DNA from: Prosthecobacter debontii | GTDB lineage: Bacteria; Verrucomicrobiota; Verrucomicrobiia; Verrucomicrobiales; Akkermansiaceae | Direction of reading: 5' to 3' | Assembly (NCBI GenBank): GCA_945869465.1 | Contig: CAMBPB010000029.1 | Span: forward strand, 1 to 34,605 | DNA length: 34,605 nt | In this document: piece by piece, positions 27,501 through 34,605 of the stretch | Position numbering within the stretch: position 1 is the first letter of the stretch | Layout of the letters: every line of letters begins with the position of its first letter | Position numbers and translations under genes: made by a program | Notes under the pieces: generated by a model | What the model was told of the DNA's origin: nothing | What the model saw: the letters and a program-made list of their open reading frames with translations, nothing else | Databases searched by the model: none

Positions 27501-29138
27501 ATGAAGCATCTCCCGATCTTGCTCGCCGTCGCCTGTGCGGTCCATTCGTCCGCCGCCCCGATCGCTGTTGACGTGGTGGTGTACGGCGGCACCTCCGCCG
27601 GGATTGTCGCGGCCGTGCAGGCCAAACGCATGGGCAGGTCGGTGGTGGTGGTGGCTCCGGAACGCCACCTCGGCGGCCTCAGCGCCGGCGGCCTCGGCTG
27701 GACGGATTCCGGCAACAAGGCGGTCATCGGCGGCCTGGCGCGCGATTTCTATCACCGGGTGTGGCTGGCCTATCAGAAACCGGAGGCGTGGAAGTGGCAG
27801 AAACCCGGTGAGTATGGCAACCGCGGACAGGGCAATGCCGCCAGCGACGGCGCGGAACGCACGATGTGGATCTTCGAACCGCACGTGGCGGAAGCGATCT
27901 TCGAAAACTGGGTCAAGGAAAACGGGATCCCCGTGCACCGCAACCAGTGGCTCGAACGCAACCAGGGTGTCGCCAGGGATCACGGCCGCATCACCGCAAT
28001 CACCACGCTGGACGGCAATACCTATCAGGGAAAGATGTTCATCGACGCCACCTACGAGGGCGATCTGCTGGCGGCGGCGGGCGTGAGCTTCACCGTGGGC
28101 CGGGAAGCCAACGCGCTTTATGGTGAGACGCTTAACGGCGTGCAGACAAAAAACGCGCGCAGTCACCAGTTTGAAAAGCCGGTGACTGCCCATGTGGTTA
28201 CCGGCGACCCGACGAGCGGATTGTTACCTCGCGTTTCCGACAATGCACCCGGCCCGGATGGGAGTGGCGACCGCAGCGTTCAGGCCTATTGTTTCCGCAC
28301 CTGCCTGACCGACCTGCCGGAAAACCGGGTGCCCTTTCCCAAACCGGAGGAATACGATCCGCACCAGTATGAACTGCTCGCACGCTACCTGCGGACCGGA
28401 TGGAACAAGATCTGGAACAAATTCGACCCGATTCCCAACTGCAAGACCGACACTAACAACCACGGGGGCTTCTCCTTCGACAACATCGGCAGGAACCACG
28501 ATTATCCGGAAGCGTCCTACGAACGCCGGCGGGAGATCATCCGCGAGCACGAGATCTACCAGAAGGGCCTGCTCTGGTTCCTGGCCAACGACCCGCAGGT
28601 GCCGGAACCCGTCCGCGCCAAAATGTCAAAGTGGGGCCTCGCCAAGGACGAATTCACCGACAACGGAAACTGGCCGCACCAGCTCTACATTCGCGAGGCC
28701 CGCCGGATGGTGGCGGACTTTGTCGTTAGTGAAGGCCACCTCAAACTGGCCAAACCCACGCCCCGTCCGGTGGGCATGGGGTCCTACAACATGGATTCCC
28801 ACAACGTGCGGCGATATGCCGATGCCGATGGCAACGCCCGCAACGAAGGCGATATCCAGGTGCGCCTGACGAGCCCTTATCCGGTGGACTATCAGGCGAT
28901 CGTTCCCAAACGCGCCGAATGCGCGAACCTGTTGGTGCCGGTCTGTGTGTCGGCCAGCCACATCGCCTACGGCTCGATCCGGATGGAGCCGGTGTTCATG
29001 ATCCTCGGTCAAAGCGCGGCCGCCGCCGCCGTCCTGGCCCTCGACGCCGGTTGCGCCGTCCAGGAGCTGCCCTATTCGAAACTCCGCGCCCGCTTGCTGG
29101 AGGATGGGCAGGTGCTGGAGTTTCCACCAAGTCGGTGA
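27501..29138 (+). CDS. Secreted FAD-dependent oxidoreductase
   Basis: The 545-residue protein has a signal peptide (MKHLPILLAVACAVHSSAA) and then a dinucleotide-binding motif VVVYGGTSAGIVAAVQAKRMG, RHLGGLSAGGLGWTD and a C-terminal ILGQSAAAAAVLALD. This is the 'FAD-dependent oxidoreductase' family (PF12831) that is expanded in Verrucomicrobia, Planctomycetes and Bacteroidetes and is often linked to polysaccharide use. FAD-carrying proteins are usually exported by Tat; no twin-Arg is seen in the short leader, so Sec export with later cofactor loading, or leader misprediction, must be considered. The gene lies 63 bp after the lipid operon on the same strand but has a separate theme. Confidence 0.88.
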   Translation: MKHLPILLAVACAVHSSAAPIAVDVVVYGGTSAGIVAAVQAKRMGRSVVVVAPERHLGGLSAGGLGWTDSGNKAVIGGLARDFYHRVWLAYQKPEAWKWQKPGEYGNRGQGNAASDGAERTMWIFEPHVAEAIFENWVKENGIPVHRNQWLERNQGVARDHGRITAITTLDGNTYQGKMFIDATYEGDLLAAAGVSFTVGREANALYGETLNGVQTKNARSHQFEKPVTAHVVTGDPTSGLLPRVSDNAPGPDGSGDRSVQAYCFRTCLTDLPENRVPFPKPEEYDPHQYELLARYLRTGWNKIWNKFDPIPNCKTDTNNHGGFSFDNIGRNHDYPEASYERRREIIREHEIYQKGLLWFLANDPQVPEPVRAKMSKWGLAKDEFTDNGNWPHQLYIREARRMVADFVVSEGHLKLAKPTPRPVGMGSYNMDSHNVRRYADADGNARNEGDIQVRLTSPYPVDYQAIVPKRAECANLLVPVCVSASHIAYGSIRMEPVFMILGQSAAAAAVLALDAGCAVQELPYSKLRARLLEDGQVLEFPPSR

Positions 29139-29164
29139 TCCAACGAGTGACGCAGGATCTGCGT

Positions 29165-29260
29165 GGATTTTGATAGAATCATTTTCGATAGAATCATTGA
29201 CGGGAGAATTTTCGATTTGGAGGCTTTGTTTTCCGCCCTCATCCAAAAATGATTCTGTCA
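29165..29260. repeat. GATAGAATCATT repeats, direct and inverted
   Basis: GATAGAATCATT occurs at 29172-29183 and again, 15 bp on, at 29187-29198. The near copy GACAGAATCATT lies inverted at 29248-29259 (AATGATTCTGTC). The arrangement suggests a fold-back element of about 90 bp. Similar GACAGAAT..AATCATT repeats occur between genes in several Verrucomicrobia and Planctomycetes, by recollection. A fragment TTTTGACAGAATC also lies near 33271-33283. The rest of the 29139-29339 gap shows no gene. Confidence 0.55.
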
Positions 29261-29339
29261 CCTCTTTCTTCTTTCCCTCGCCTGCCGTCCGCCAATCCCC
29301 GGGTTGACACCGGGACGGTTCCGCCGCCAAGTTTCCGGC

Positions 29340-30086
29340 ATGTCACGCTTCGCCAATAAAATCGCCGTCGTCACCGGAGGAGGACGCGGGATCGGTCAGG
29401 AAATCGCCCGCACCTTCGCCGCGGAGGGAGCCAAAGTCGCCGTGGTGAGCCGCAGCGCGTCGAGCTGCGGGAAAGCCGCGGAGGAAATCAATGCCGAGTT
29501 TCCCGGAGCCGCCACCGCCTATGCCGTGGATGTTTCCGATCACGCGGCAGTGCAGGAACTGGCGAAGAAAATCGCCGATGAACTGGGTGCCGTAAACATT
29601 CTCGTCAACAACGCCGGCGTCACCCGCGATGGACTGTTGATGCGCATGAAGGAGGAGGACTGGGACACCGTGCTCGACACCAATCTCAAAGGCGCCTTCA
29701 ACACCGTCAAAGCCTTCATGCGCCCACTGATGAAAGCCGAGGACCCGCGCATCATCAACATCGCCTCGGTGATCGGCCTGATCGGCAATGCCGGGCAAGC
29801 CAACTACTCCGCCAGCAAGGCCGGCCTGATCGGCTTCACCAAGGCCGTCGCCCGCGAACTCGCCGGCCGCGCCGTGACCTGCAACGCCGTGGCTCCCGGT
29901 TTCATCACCACCGACATGACGGACGAACTCCCGCAAGCTATCAAGGATGCGGTGATTGCCAAAATCCCACTCGCCAGCTTCGGCGAAACCAAGGATATTG
30001 CCAGCGTGGTCGCCTTTCTAGCCAGCCCCGCGGCCCGTTACATCACCGGCCAGGTCGTCGCCGTCGATGGCGGCATGACGATGTGA
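29340..30086 (+). CDS. fabG: 3-oxoacyl-[ACP] reductase, FabG-like SDR
   Basis: This 248-residue short-chain dehydrogenase catalyses NADPH-dependent reduction of 3-oxoacyl-ACP in fatty acid elongation. The start at 29340 (MSRFANKIAVVTGGGRGIGQ) fits FabG; an ATG 36 bp upstream adds a leader not found in the family. It shows the TGGGRGIG cofactor motif, NNAG (about 93-96), the catalytic Ser in NIASVIG, and YSASK, plus the FabG-typical GNAGQANYSASKAG and PGFITTDMTDELP. No other fab genes are adjacent, so the primary or an accessory FabG cannot be distinguished. A TTGACA lies 36-31 bp before the start without a convincing -10 element. Confidence 0.93.
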   Translation: MSRFANKIAVVTGGGRGIGQEIARTFAAEGAKVAVVSRSASSCGKAAEEINAEFPGAATAYAVDVSDHAAVQELAKKIADELGAVNILVNNAGVTRDGLLMRMKEEDWDTVLDTNLKGAFNTVKAFMRPLMKAEDPRIINIASVIGLIGNAGQANYSASKAGLIGFTKAVARELAGRAVTCNAVAPGFITTDMTDELPQAIKDAVIAKIPLASFGETKDIASVVAFLASPAARYITGQVVAVDGGMTM

Positions 30087-30129
30087 TGGGTCTCTTTTTC
30101 GCCTCAACTTCTCAGCTGCCACCCCGCAC

Positions 30130-30609
30130 ATGGACCTCATCCTCCTTCGCCACGGCAAAGCCGAAGATTTCAACTCCGACGGCGACGCGGCGCGCGCACT
30201 CGTTGAAAAAGGTCGCGAGCAGGCGCGCAAGGCCGGCAAACTTTTGAAACACGCGAAATTGCTGCCGGACATCGTGCTCACCAGCCCGCTGGTCCGCTCC
30301 CGCCAGACGGCGGAGGAGTTCTGCGATGCCGCGGGCCTGCCCGGCGCGGTGATCCAAGGCTGGCTCGCCTCCGGCATGCACCCGGAGCAAGCGATGACCG
30401 AACTCGCCGGATTCCGTGAATTCAAGCGCATCGCCATCGTCGGCCACGAACCGGATTTCTCGGGACTCGTCCACTGGATCCTCGGCAGTTCCGGGGGCGG
30501 CGTGGATGTCAAAAAAGGCGCCATCGCCTGCCTGCAAGTGACCCCACCCTCTCGCCACGGCACCTTGCTTTACCTGATCCCGCCGAAGCTCGCCGTGGCT
30601 GCGGATTGA
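30130..30609 (+). CDS. sixA: SixA-like phosphohistidine phosphatase
   Basis: The 159-residue protein is a short histidine phosphatase: catalytic R7-H8-G9 (LILLRHGKAED), LTSPLVRSRQTAEEF, and the second His in IVGHEPDFSGLVHWIL. SixA dephosphorylates phosphohistidine, for example in phosphotransfer proteins. The gene lies 43 bp after fabG on the same strand. An HPr-like phosphocarrier is encoded 3.3 kb away; a functional link is only a guess. The length fits SixA. Confidence 0.85.
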   Translation: MDLILLRHGKAEDFNSDGDAARALVEKGREQARKAGKLLKHAKLLPDIVLTSPLVRSRQTAEEFCDAAGLPGAVIQGWLASGMHPEQAMTELAGFREFKRIAIVGHEPDFSGLVHWILGSSGGGVDVKKGAIACLQVTPPSRHGTLLYLIPPKLAVAAD

Positions 30610-30611
30610 TC

Positions 30612-30697
30612 GAAACGCTGAGTCGCTCAGGGCGCGGAGGGATCGCCGGGTGCGTGCCTCTGCGGCCCTCTCCGCGACCTCACCATCTCCGCGTTTC
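30612..30697. repeat. Imperfect inverted-repeat element
   Basis: The gap between sixA and parA (30610-30807) carries GAAACGCTGAG (30612-30622) inverted at 30687-30697 (CTCCGCGTTTC, 10 of 11 match), with further partly complementary GCGGAG/CTCCGC stretches between them. The whole 86 bp could fold into a long hairpin. It resembles the 'CTCTGCG..' type of intergenic repeats seen in many bacteria. It may also act as the sixA terminator. Confidence 0.4.
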
Positions 30698-30807
30698 AAT
30701 TCCACGACCCTCAGCCGAAGGATTTTAAGATTGCCCGCTCCGGTTTTGATTGCATGCGAAGCGGTATCCCGGGAAAGTCCGCCCGTTCGGGATTCCAGCC
30801 GCTTCAC

Positions 30808-31602
30808 ATGAACGTCATCGCCGTCGCCAATCAAAAAGGAGGGGTGGGAAAAACCACCACCGCCCTCAACCTGTCCGCCGCCCTCGCGATGCGCGGCCAG
30901 CGGGTGCTGTTGGTGGACCTCGATCCGCAGGCGAACTGCACCAGTGGCCTCGGCATCGAAGCGCCGGACGGATGCAGCATGTATTCCGTGCTCATGGACG
31001 AAGCCACCGTCCACCAACAGATCCTCCCCACCGGCCGCGAAAACCTGTCGATCATTCCCTCGGAAATGGACCTTGCCGGCGTCGAAATCGAACTCGCCCG
31101 CAGCGACGACCACCTCACCCGCTTGCGGCGCATCCTGCAGGCGCTCAAACCTAACGATCTATTTGAATTCTGCATCCTCGACACCCCGCCCTCGCTCGGC
31201 GTGTTGATGACCTCCGCCCTCGCCGCCGCCGATGAAATTCTCATCCCGCTCCAATGCGAGTGGTTCGGTCTCGAAGGCCTCGCCAAGATCGTCCACGTCA
31301 TCGACCAGATCCGCGCTTCCGACGCCAACCCCAACATCCGCCTCGAAGGCATCGTCATGACGATGTACGACGGCCGGACCCTGCTCTCCCGCCAGGTCGT
31401 CGATGAAGTCTCCAAGTTTTTCCCCGAACAGATGTATCGCACGATGATCCCGCGCACCATCCGCATCGGCGAGGCGCCCAGCCACGGCAAAAGCATTTTC
31501 GAACACGATCCTCACGGCCTCGGCGCACAAGCCTACGGCGCCCTGGCGGACGAGTTTCTAACGAGACACGCGGCGGTCGGCCCGTTGCTGGCGGGGGCTT
31601 GA
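30808..31602 (+). CDS. ParA/Soj-family ATPase
   Basis: The 264-residue protein starts MNVIAVANQKGGVGKTTT with the deviant Walker A KGGVGKTT, Walker A' VLLVDLDPQAN, and Walker B region FCILDTPPSLGVLMTSAL. It is like chromosomal ParA/Soj, which positions ParB-parS complexes on DNA for segregation. The start at 30808 removes 18 non-conserved residues of the longer frame. No parB or parS (TGTTTCACGTGAAACA-like) follows; the next gene is a truncated sulfatase. ParA may thus be orphaned, act with a distant ParB, or serve in another positioning role. It could also be an auxiliary ParA. Confidence 0.88.
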   Translation: MNVIAVANQKGGVGKTTTALNLSAALAMRGQRVLLVDLDPQANCTSGLGIEAPDGCSMYSVLMDEATVHQQILPTGRENLSIIPSEMDLAGVEIELARSDDHLTRLRRILQALKPNDLFEFCILDTPPSLGVLMTSALAAADEILIPLQCEWFGLEGLAKIVHVIDQIRASDANPNIRLEGIVMTMYDGRTLLSRQVVDEVSKFFPEQMYRTMIPRTIRIGEAPSHGKSIFEHDPHGLGAQAYGALADEFLTRHAAVGPLLAGA

Positions 31603-31650
31603 CCCCGGCGCCCATCTCCACCTTACCCGGGCACTCTCCCGATCTAACAA

Positions 31651-31890
31651 ATGAACCGGGCCTTGGCCCTGACCGCGTGCCTGCTCGCAATCGTCTGTAA
31701 CAGTTTTGCAACACTTGCGCGGCCTAACATCGTTCTGATTCTGGCGGACGATCTGGGCTATGAAACCATCGGGGCCAATGGCGGACAATCCTATGCCACT
31801 CCGCATCTGGACGCATTGGCCGGAACCGGAGTCCGCTTCCGGCACGCCTACGCCCAGCCGCTCTGCACTTCGCCGCGATCAGCGATTCCA
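31651..31890 (+). pseudogene. Truncated sulfatase, N-terminal fragment
   Basis: The frame starts [23 protein letters not shown] (signal peptide) then [22 protein letters not shown], with the sulfatase metal ligands D33-D34, and [23 protein letters not shown]. The active-site Cys region reads C72-TSPR where sulfatases have C-x-P-x-R, so Pro and Ser are transposed. Sulfatase similarity ends at about residue 79, some 35 bp before the serS stop on the other strand; the frame beyond is antisense to serS. About 80% of a normal sulfatase (400-550 residues) is missing, so no active enzyme is expected. The cut end marks a deletion or rearrangement. Confidence 0.8.
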
Positions 31891-31924
31891 CAGGAGGCGC
31901 CCTTCCGGCCCGCGCTAGCCGCCA

Positions 31925-33205
31925 TCATTCCAGGACCTTGGAACCGAAATACGGCACCAGCGCCTCCGGGATGCGGATCGAGCCGTCGGGTTGCTGGCAT
32001 TGTTCCAACAAGGCGACGTAAAGCCGCGGCAGGGCGGTGCCGGAGCCGTTGAGGGTGTGCGGGAAGCGGTTCTTGCCCTCAGCGTCCTTGAAGCGCAGCT
32101 TCATGCGGCGCGCCTGATAGTCGGTGAACCACGAGCAGCTTGAAACTTCCAGATACTTGCCGTGGCCGGGCGCCCAGACTTCGATGTCATAGGTCTTGGC
32201 CGACGAAAACCCGATGTCGCCGGTGCAAAGCTCGATGGTCCGGTAATGCAGGCCGAGTTTTTGCAGGATCGATTCGGCGTGTCCGGTCAGTTGTTCCAGC
32301 ACCTCGAAGCCCGTATCCGGGTGGACGATCTGCACCAGTTCGACCTTGTCGAACTGGTGCATGCGGATGATGCCCTTGTTATCGCGTCCGGCGGATCCCG
32401 CCTCGCGGCGGAAACACGGCGTGTAGGCGGCCATTTTCACCGGCAGGTCGGACTCCGCCAGGATCGTGTCTCGATAGAGATTGGTGACGGGGACCTCGGC
32501 GGTGGGAGCGAGGAACAGGTTGTTGACGCCATCCTCAGCGGGATCGGTGCCATACATGTCGTCCTCGAATTTCGGGAGCTGGCCGGTTCCTTCCATGCAC
32601 TCGCGTTTGACGAGAAGCGGGACGTTCACCTCCTCGTAACCATTGGCGCTCTGGGTATCCAACAGAAAATTGATCAGCGCGCGCTCCAGTCGGGCGCCCC
32701 TGCCTCGATAGACGACGAAGCCGGATCCGGCGACGCGGATGCCGTCGTCCCAGTTGATCAACCCGTGCTGGAGCGCGAGTTCGACATGATCTTTGGGCGC
32801 GGCGATGTCGGGCTTGCTTCCCCACTCGCGCACCACCGGATTGGCGGTTTCGTCCGCGCCCTGCGGGCAGGCGTCGTGGGTTAGGTTCGGGATGTTGAGC
32901 AGCAGGTCGGTTAGCTCGGCGGCGGCGGCCTCCGCCTTCACATCAAGCAGGGCAATCCGCTCGTTGATGCCGCGGACTTCGATCTCGCTGGCGGAGGTGT
33001 CCTCACCCTTGGCCTTGAGCATGCCGATTTGTTTGGAAATGATTTTCCGGGAATTTTGGAGCTGTTGTTTGTCGGTCTCGGCCGTGCGGCGCGCTTCGTC
33101 GCAGGCGAGCGCCGCGGCCACCAACGTCCAGTGCTCGCCGCCCCGGGTTTTGAGGCGTTCCTGAATAGCGGCGGGGTTTTCCCGGATGACGCGGATGTCG
33201 AGCAT
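31925..33205 (-). CDS. serS: Serine--tRNA ligase
   Basis: This class II aminoacyl-tRNA synthetase charges tRNA-Ser and also the selenocysteine tRNA. The 426-residue protein starts at [18 protein letters not shown], the N-terminal coiled-coil arm, then motif 2 around [21 protein letters not shown] and motif 3 with GSGTALPR near the C-terminus. The start at 33205 removes 31 residues with no family match from a longer frame. The length is normal. It is convergent with the sulfatase fragment and divergent from the HPr gene. No T-box or other regulatory leader was seen. Confidence 0.97.
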   Translation of the reverse strand: MLDIRVIRENPAAIQERLKTRGGEHWTLVAAALACDEARRTAETDKQQLQNSRKIISKQIGMLKAKGEDTSASEIEVRGINERIALLDVKAEAAAAELTDLLLNIPNLTHDACPQGADETANPVVREWGSKPDIAAPKDHVELALQHGLINWDDGIRVAGSGFVVYRGRGARLERALINFLLDTQSANGYEEVNVPLLVKRECMEGTGQLPKFEDDMYGTDPAEDGVNNLFLAPTAEVPVTNLYRDTILAESDLPVKMAAYTPCFRREAGSAGRDNKGIIRMHQFDKVELVQIVHPDTGFEVLEQLTGHAESILQKLGLHYRTIELCTGDIGFSSAKTYDIEVWAPGHGKYLEVSSCSWFTDYQARRMKLRFKDAEGKNRFPHTLNGSGTALPRLYVALLEQCQQPDGSIRIPEALVPYFGSKVLE

Positions 33206-33272
33206 GGCACGGCGACTCTCACGGGCGATGGGGGATGGAATCAACGCGATTTTCTGCGGCCGACGAAGAATT

Positions 33273-33302
33273 TTGACAGAATCCCACCTGAGACGCAATC
33301 AT
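33273..33302 (+). promoter_or_regulatory. Possible sigma-70-like promoter before HPr gene
   Basis: TTGACA (33273-33278), an 18-bp spacer and AATCAT (33297-33302; 4 of 6 to consensus) lie 98 bp before the HPr start. The same TTTTGACAGAATC is part of a possible dispersed repeat, so the match may be chance. Confidence 0.28.
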
Positions 33303-33399
33303 CTTGGGAAATTCCGCAGGTCCTGCCCGCGGTGGAACTTTTGCCTTGGAGAGCAACCGGGGAGTTTCTAAGGTGGCCCCCGGCACGAGCCGATTTTCC

Positions 33400-33666
33400 A
33401 TGGCCAAACAAGAATTCACGATCCTCAACAAACTCGGCATCCACGCCCGGCCCGCGGCTCAATTCGTCAAAACCGCCAACCGTTTCCAAGCGGATATCTT
33501 CGTGGAAAAAGACGGCGAAGAAGTTGACGGCAAAAGCATCATGGGCCTGATGATGCTCGCCGCCGGCCATGGCTCGGTGATCAGCGTGAGCGCCGACGGA
33601 CCCGATGCCGAGGCCGCGCTTGGAGCAATCGGGGAGCTGATCGCGCGGAAATTCGAGGAGGATTGA
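33400..33666 (+). CDS. HPr-family phosphocarrier protein
   Basis: The 88-residue protein starts MAKQEFTILNKLGIHARPAA with the active His15 and Arg17, and has regulatory Ser46 in KSIMGLMMLA, followed by the conserved GDSV-like segment (AAGHGSVISVSADGPD). It is thus a canonical-length HPr able to take phosphate on His15 from enzyme I and probably on Ser46 from HPr kinase. No EI, EII or hprK gene is present here, so a regulatory role (as in other bacteria with incomplete PTS) is possible. The start at 33400 removes 32 residues of unrelated frame. It is divergent from serS, 194 bp between starts. Confidence 0.92.
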   Translation: MAKQEFTILNKLGIHARPAAQFVKTANRFQADIFVEKDGEEVDGKSIMGLMMLAAGHGSVISVSADGPDAEAALGAIGELIARKFEED

Positions 33667-33719
33667 TCCGCCGGTAACAACGGGCAGGTGTGGGCGGGGT
33701 CTGTGGTGATAACTCTGAA

Positions 33720-33950
33720 ATGCCTTCCAACTCCTACGCTTCAAAGCCGCCATCCGGCGTTTTGATCAGGAGATTGCCCGCGACCCGCATACCGCGGTGG
33801 TGGATGGCGCTCCGCCCCACGCGGACTCATCTATGCGCGGCTTCTAACCGACTGGGTGCTGCGGCTCCAGCCGGAGGCCTCCGAAGCGCTGAGACTCGCC
33901 TATGGTCCACACGAGACGGAACTCATATCCGGCAGGCGTTGCAAGGCGGG
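33720..33950 (+). pseudogene. Frameshifted DUF4202 remnant
   Basis: Three frames must be joined to read one DUF4202-like protein. From the ATG at 33720 the frame gives MPSNSYA; from about 33737 another frame gives RFKAAIRRFDQEIARDPHTAVVDGA; from about 33811 a third gives PRGLIYARLLTDWVLRLQPEASEALRLA; from about 33902 the second frame resumes with HTRRNSYPAGVARR, matching the RDSYPxxRAGY part of the family. The expected C-terminal half is missing. So at least three frame changes and a truncation have destroyed the gene. DUF4202 has no known function. The stretch 33667-33719 upstream holds nothing else. Confidence 0.6.
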
Positions 33951-33961
33951 TAAGCACCGGC

Positions 33962-34093
33962 TCAGTGCGGTTTTTTCCCGCAGCCGCAGTTGTGACCGCA
34001 ACCACCTTTTTTCTTCGGTCTTGCGAGACGCACGAGAAAGATGGTGAGCGTGAGGATCACGATTCCGACCGCGATGTAAGTTTGCCAGTGCAT
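33962..34093 (-). CDS. Small Cys-rich FeoB-associated membrane protein
   Basis: The 43-residue protein reads MHWQTYIAVGIVILTLTIFL at the start, one TM helix (about 5-24), then a basic segment (RLARPKKK) and a Cys-rich tail with three Cys (C32, C36, C38: CGHNCGC). This fits the FeoB-associated Cys-rich membrane protein family, thought to help ferrous iron uptake. Its ATG lies one base after the feoB stop on the same strand, so translation is coupled. It is below the usual length cut-off for gene calls but the TM/Cys pattern and position make it convincing. Confidence 0.8.
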   Translation of the reverse strand: MHWQTYIAVGIVILTLTIFLVRLARPKKKGGCGHNCGCGKKPH

Positions 34094-34094
34094 A

Positions 34095-34605
34095 TCAGAA
34101 ACCGAGGAGTGTGCCGCCCTGAAAGACTAACAACGATGCGAGCCAGGCGAAACCGGACATGAAAACAAACTGTCCGAGCGCCCATTTCCACGACCCGGAT
34201 TCCCGCGCGACGACGGCGGAAGTGGGCAGGCATTGGAGGGCGTAGATGAAAAACACCAGCAGCGAAATCATCGAGAGCGGCGTGAACAGCGGCCGGCCAT
34301 CCGGCCAAGTTGCGGCGGCGAGCCGGTCGCGGAGTTTCGAGCGGGTTTCCTCCTCGCTCTCCGTTTCCTCCACCCGGAAAATCACGCCCATCGATGCGTT
34401 GAAAACCTCGCGCGCGGCGAATGACGTGAGAATGGCGGTGCCGACGCGACCGTCGAAACCAAGCGGTTTCACCGCCGGCTCAATCACCGCGCCGATGCGG
34501 CCCATGGCACTGTAGGACAGGGGGTCCACACTATCATCGTCGGACTTCGGATAGGTGCCAAGCGCCCATAACAGAATGGAAAGGCCAAGAATGAGGGTGC
34601 CTGCC
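34095..34605 (-). CDS. feoB: Ferrous iron transporter B, C-terminal part
   Basis: The frame is open from the right edge to the stop at 34095 and continues beyond the window. The visible 169 or so residues include AGTLILGLSILLWALGTYP at the edge, IGAVIEPAVKPLGFDGRVG, AILTSFAAREVFNASMGVIF, and two C-terminal TM helices (LSMISLLVFFIYALQCLP, FMSGFAWLASLLVFQGG). These are the Gate/nucleoside-recognition C-terminal region of FeoB, the GTP-driven Fe(II) importer of the inner membrane. The G-domain lies outside. A GTG within (34529) is not the start. The Cys-rich small protein follows. Confidence 0.92.
   Translation of the reverse strand, partial: AGTLILGLSILLWALGTYPKSDDDSVDPLSYSAMGRIGAVIEPAVKPLGFDGRVGTAILTSFAAREVFNASMGVIFRVEETESEEETRSKLRDRLAAATWPDGRPLFTPLSMISLLVFFIYALQCLPTSAVVARESGSWKWALGQFVFMSGFAWLASLLVFQGGTLLGF

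Noticed and set aside
26361..28193. 610-codon open frame on the minus strand
   Set aside because: It lies antisense to the second methyltransferase and the secreted FAD oxidoreductase, which have clear family motifs. Its Gly/His/Arg-rich composition is typical of GC-rich shadow frames.
27501..29138. Secreted FAD oxidoreductase as an eighth gene of the lipid operon
   Set aside because: It has a signal peptide, a 63-bp gap and a family linked to polysaccharide use, not to the cytoplasmic/membrane lipid set.
29304..29339. TTGACA and upstream ATG before fabG
   Set aside because: No AT-rich -10 at proper spacing and the extra 12 residues do not match FabG proteins.

Overview
The window is GC-rich, densely coded chromosomal DNA, most likely from a member of the Verrucomicrobiota (Verrucomicrobiales, Luteolibacter/Haloferula-like). 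This is inferred from gene content: a very large secreted phosphoesterase built of Ig-like repeats with a 'SDGDGI..' C-terminal region, a kinase-like/TM/FGE-sulfatase-fold protein, a secreted FAD oxidoreductase, sulfatase and DUF4202 remnants, weak or absent Shine-Dalgarno sequences, and palindromic repeat debris typical of the Planctomycetes-Verrucomicrobia group. No rRNA, tRNA, CRISPR array, intact insertion sequence or prophage was seen.

Layout. 89-3367 (-) carB, carrying an unusual repeat-like in-frame insertion. 3374-3602 is intergenic with a palindromic element. 3603-6508 (-) holds a small membrane protein, a degenerate kinase-like protein fused to an FGE-sulfatase fold, and a membrane-anchored TPR protein. 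6765-13129 (+) holds an exported TPR protein and a 1809-residue secreted protein with two calcineurin-like phosphoesterase modules. 13209-14135 (-) is trxB; 14288-15337 (+) is an Mrp/ApbC-type P-loop ATPase. 15342-17380 (-) is a CusS/CusR-like two-component system, divergent from a P1B-4-type metal-exporting ATPase (17547-19907, +).

20081-27437 (+) is the most interesting block: a lipoprotein with an NTF2-like domain, then six genes joined by five successive ATGA stop/start overlaps (acyl desaturase, FAD amine-oxidase-like protein, DUF1365, CFA-synthase-like methyltransferase, DUF2062, DUF1295), then a second, coclaurine-N-methyltransferase-like CFA-family enzyme 7 bp further on. The NTF2/FAD/DUF1365/CFA/DUF1295 core matches a set known from proteobacteria, where related genes take part in membrane fatty-acid modification (cyclopropane, methylated and furan fatty acids; singlet-oxygen response). 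Here it gains a desaturase, DUF2062 and a second methyltransferase and has no sigma/anti-sigma pair beside it. The inferred job is desaturation followed by SAM-dependent methylation and oxidation or reduction of membrane acyl chains.

27501-34605: secreted FAD oxidoreductase, fabG-like reductase, sixA-like phosphatase, a ParA/Soj ATPase without parB, a sulfatase gene cut off after about 79 codons, serS (-), an HPr-like protein (+), a frameshifted DUF4202 pseudogene, and, entering from the right edge on the minus strand, the C-terminal part of feoB followed by a 43-residue Cys-rich FeoB-associated membrane protein. The decayed genes on either side of serS/HPr suggest this right-hand part has been rearranged.
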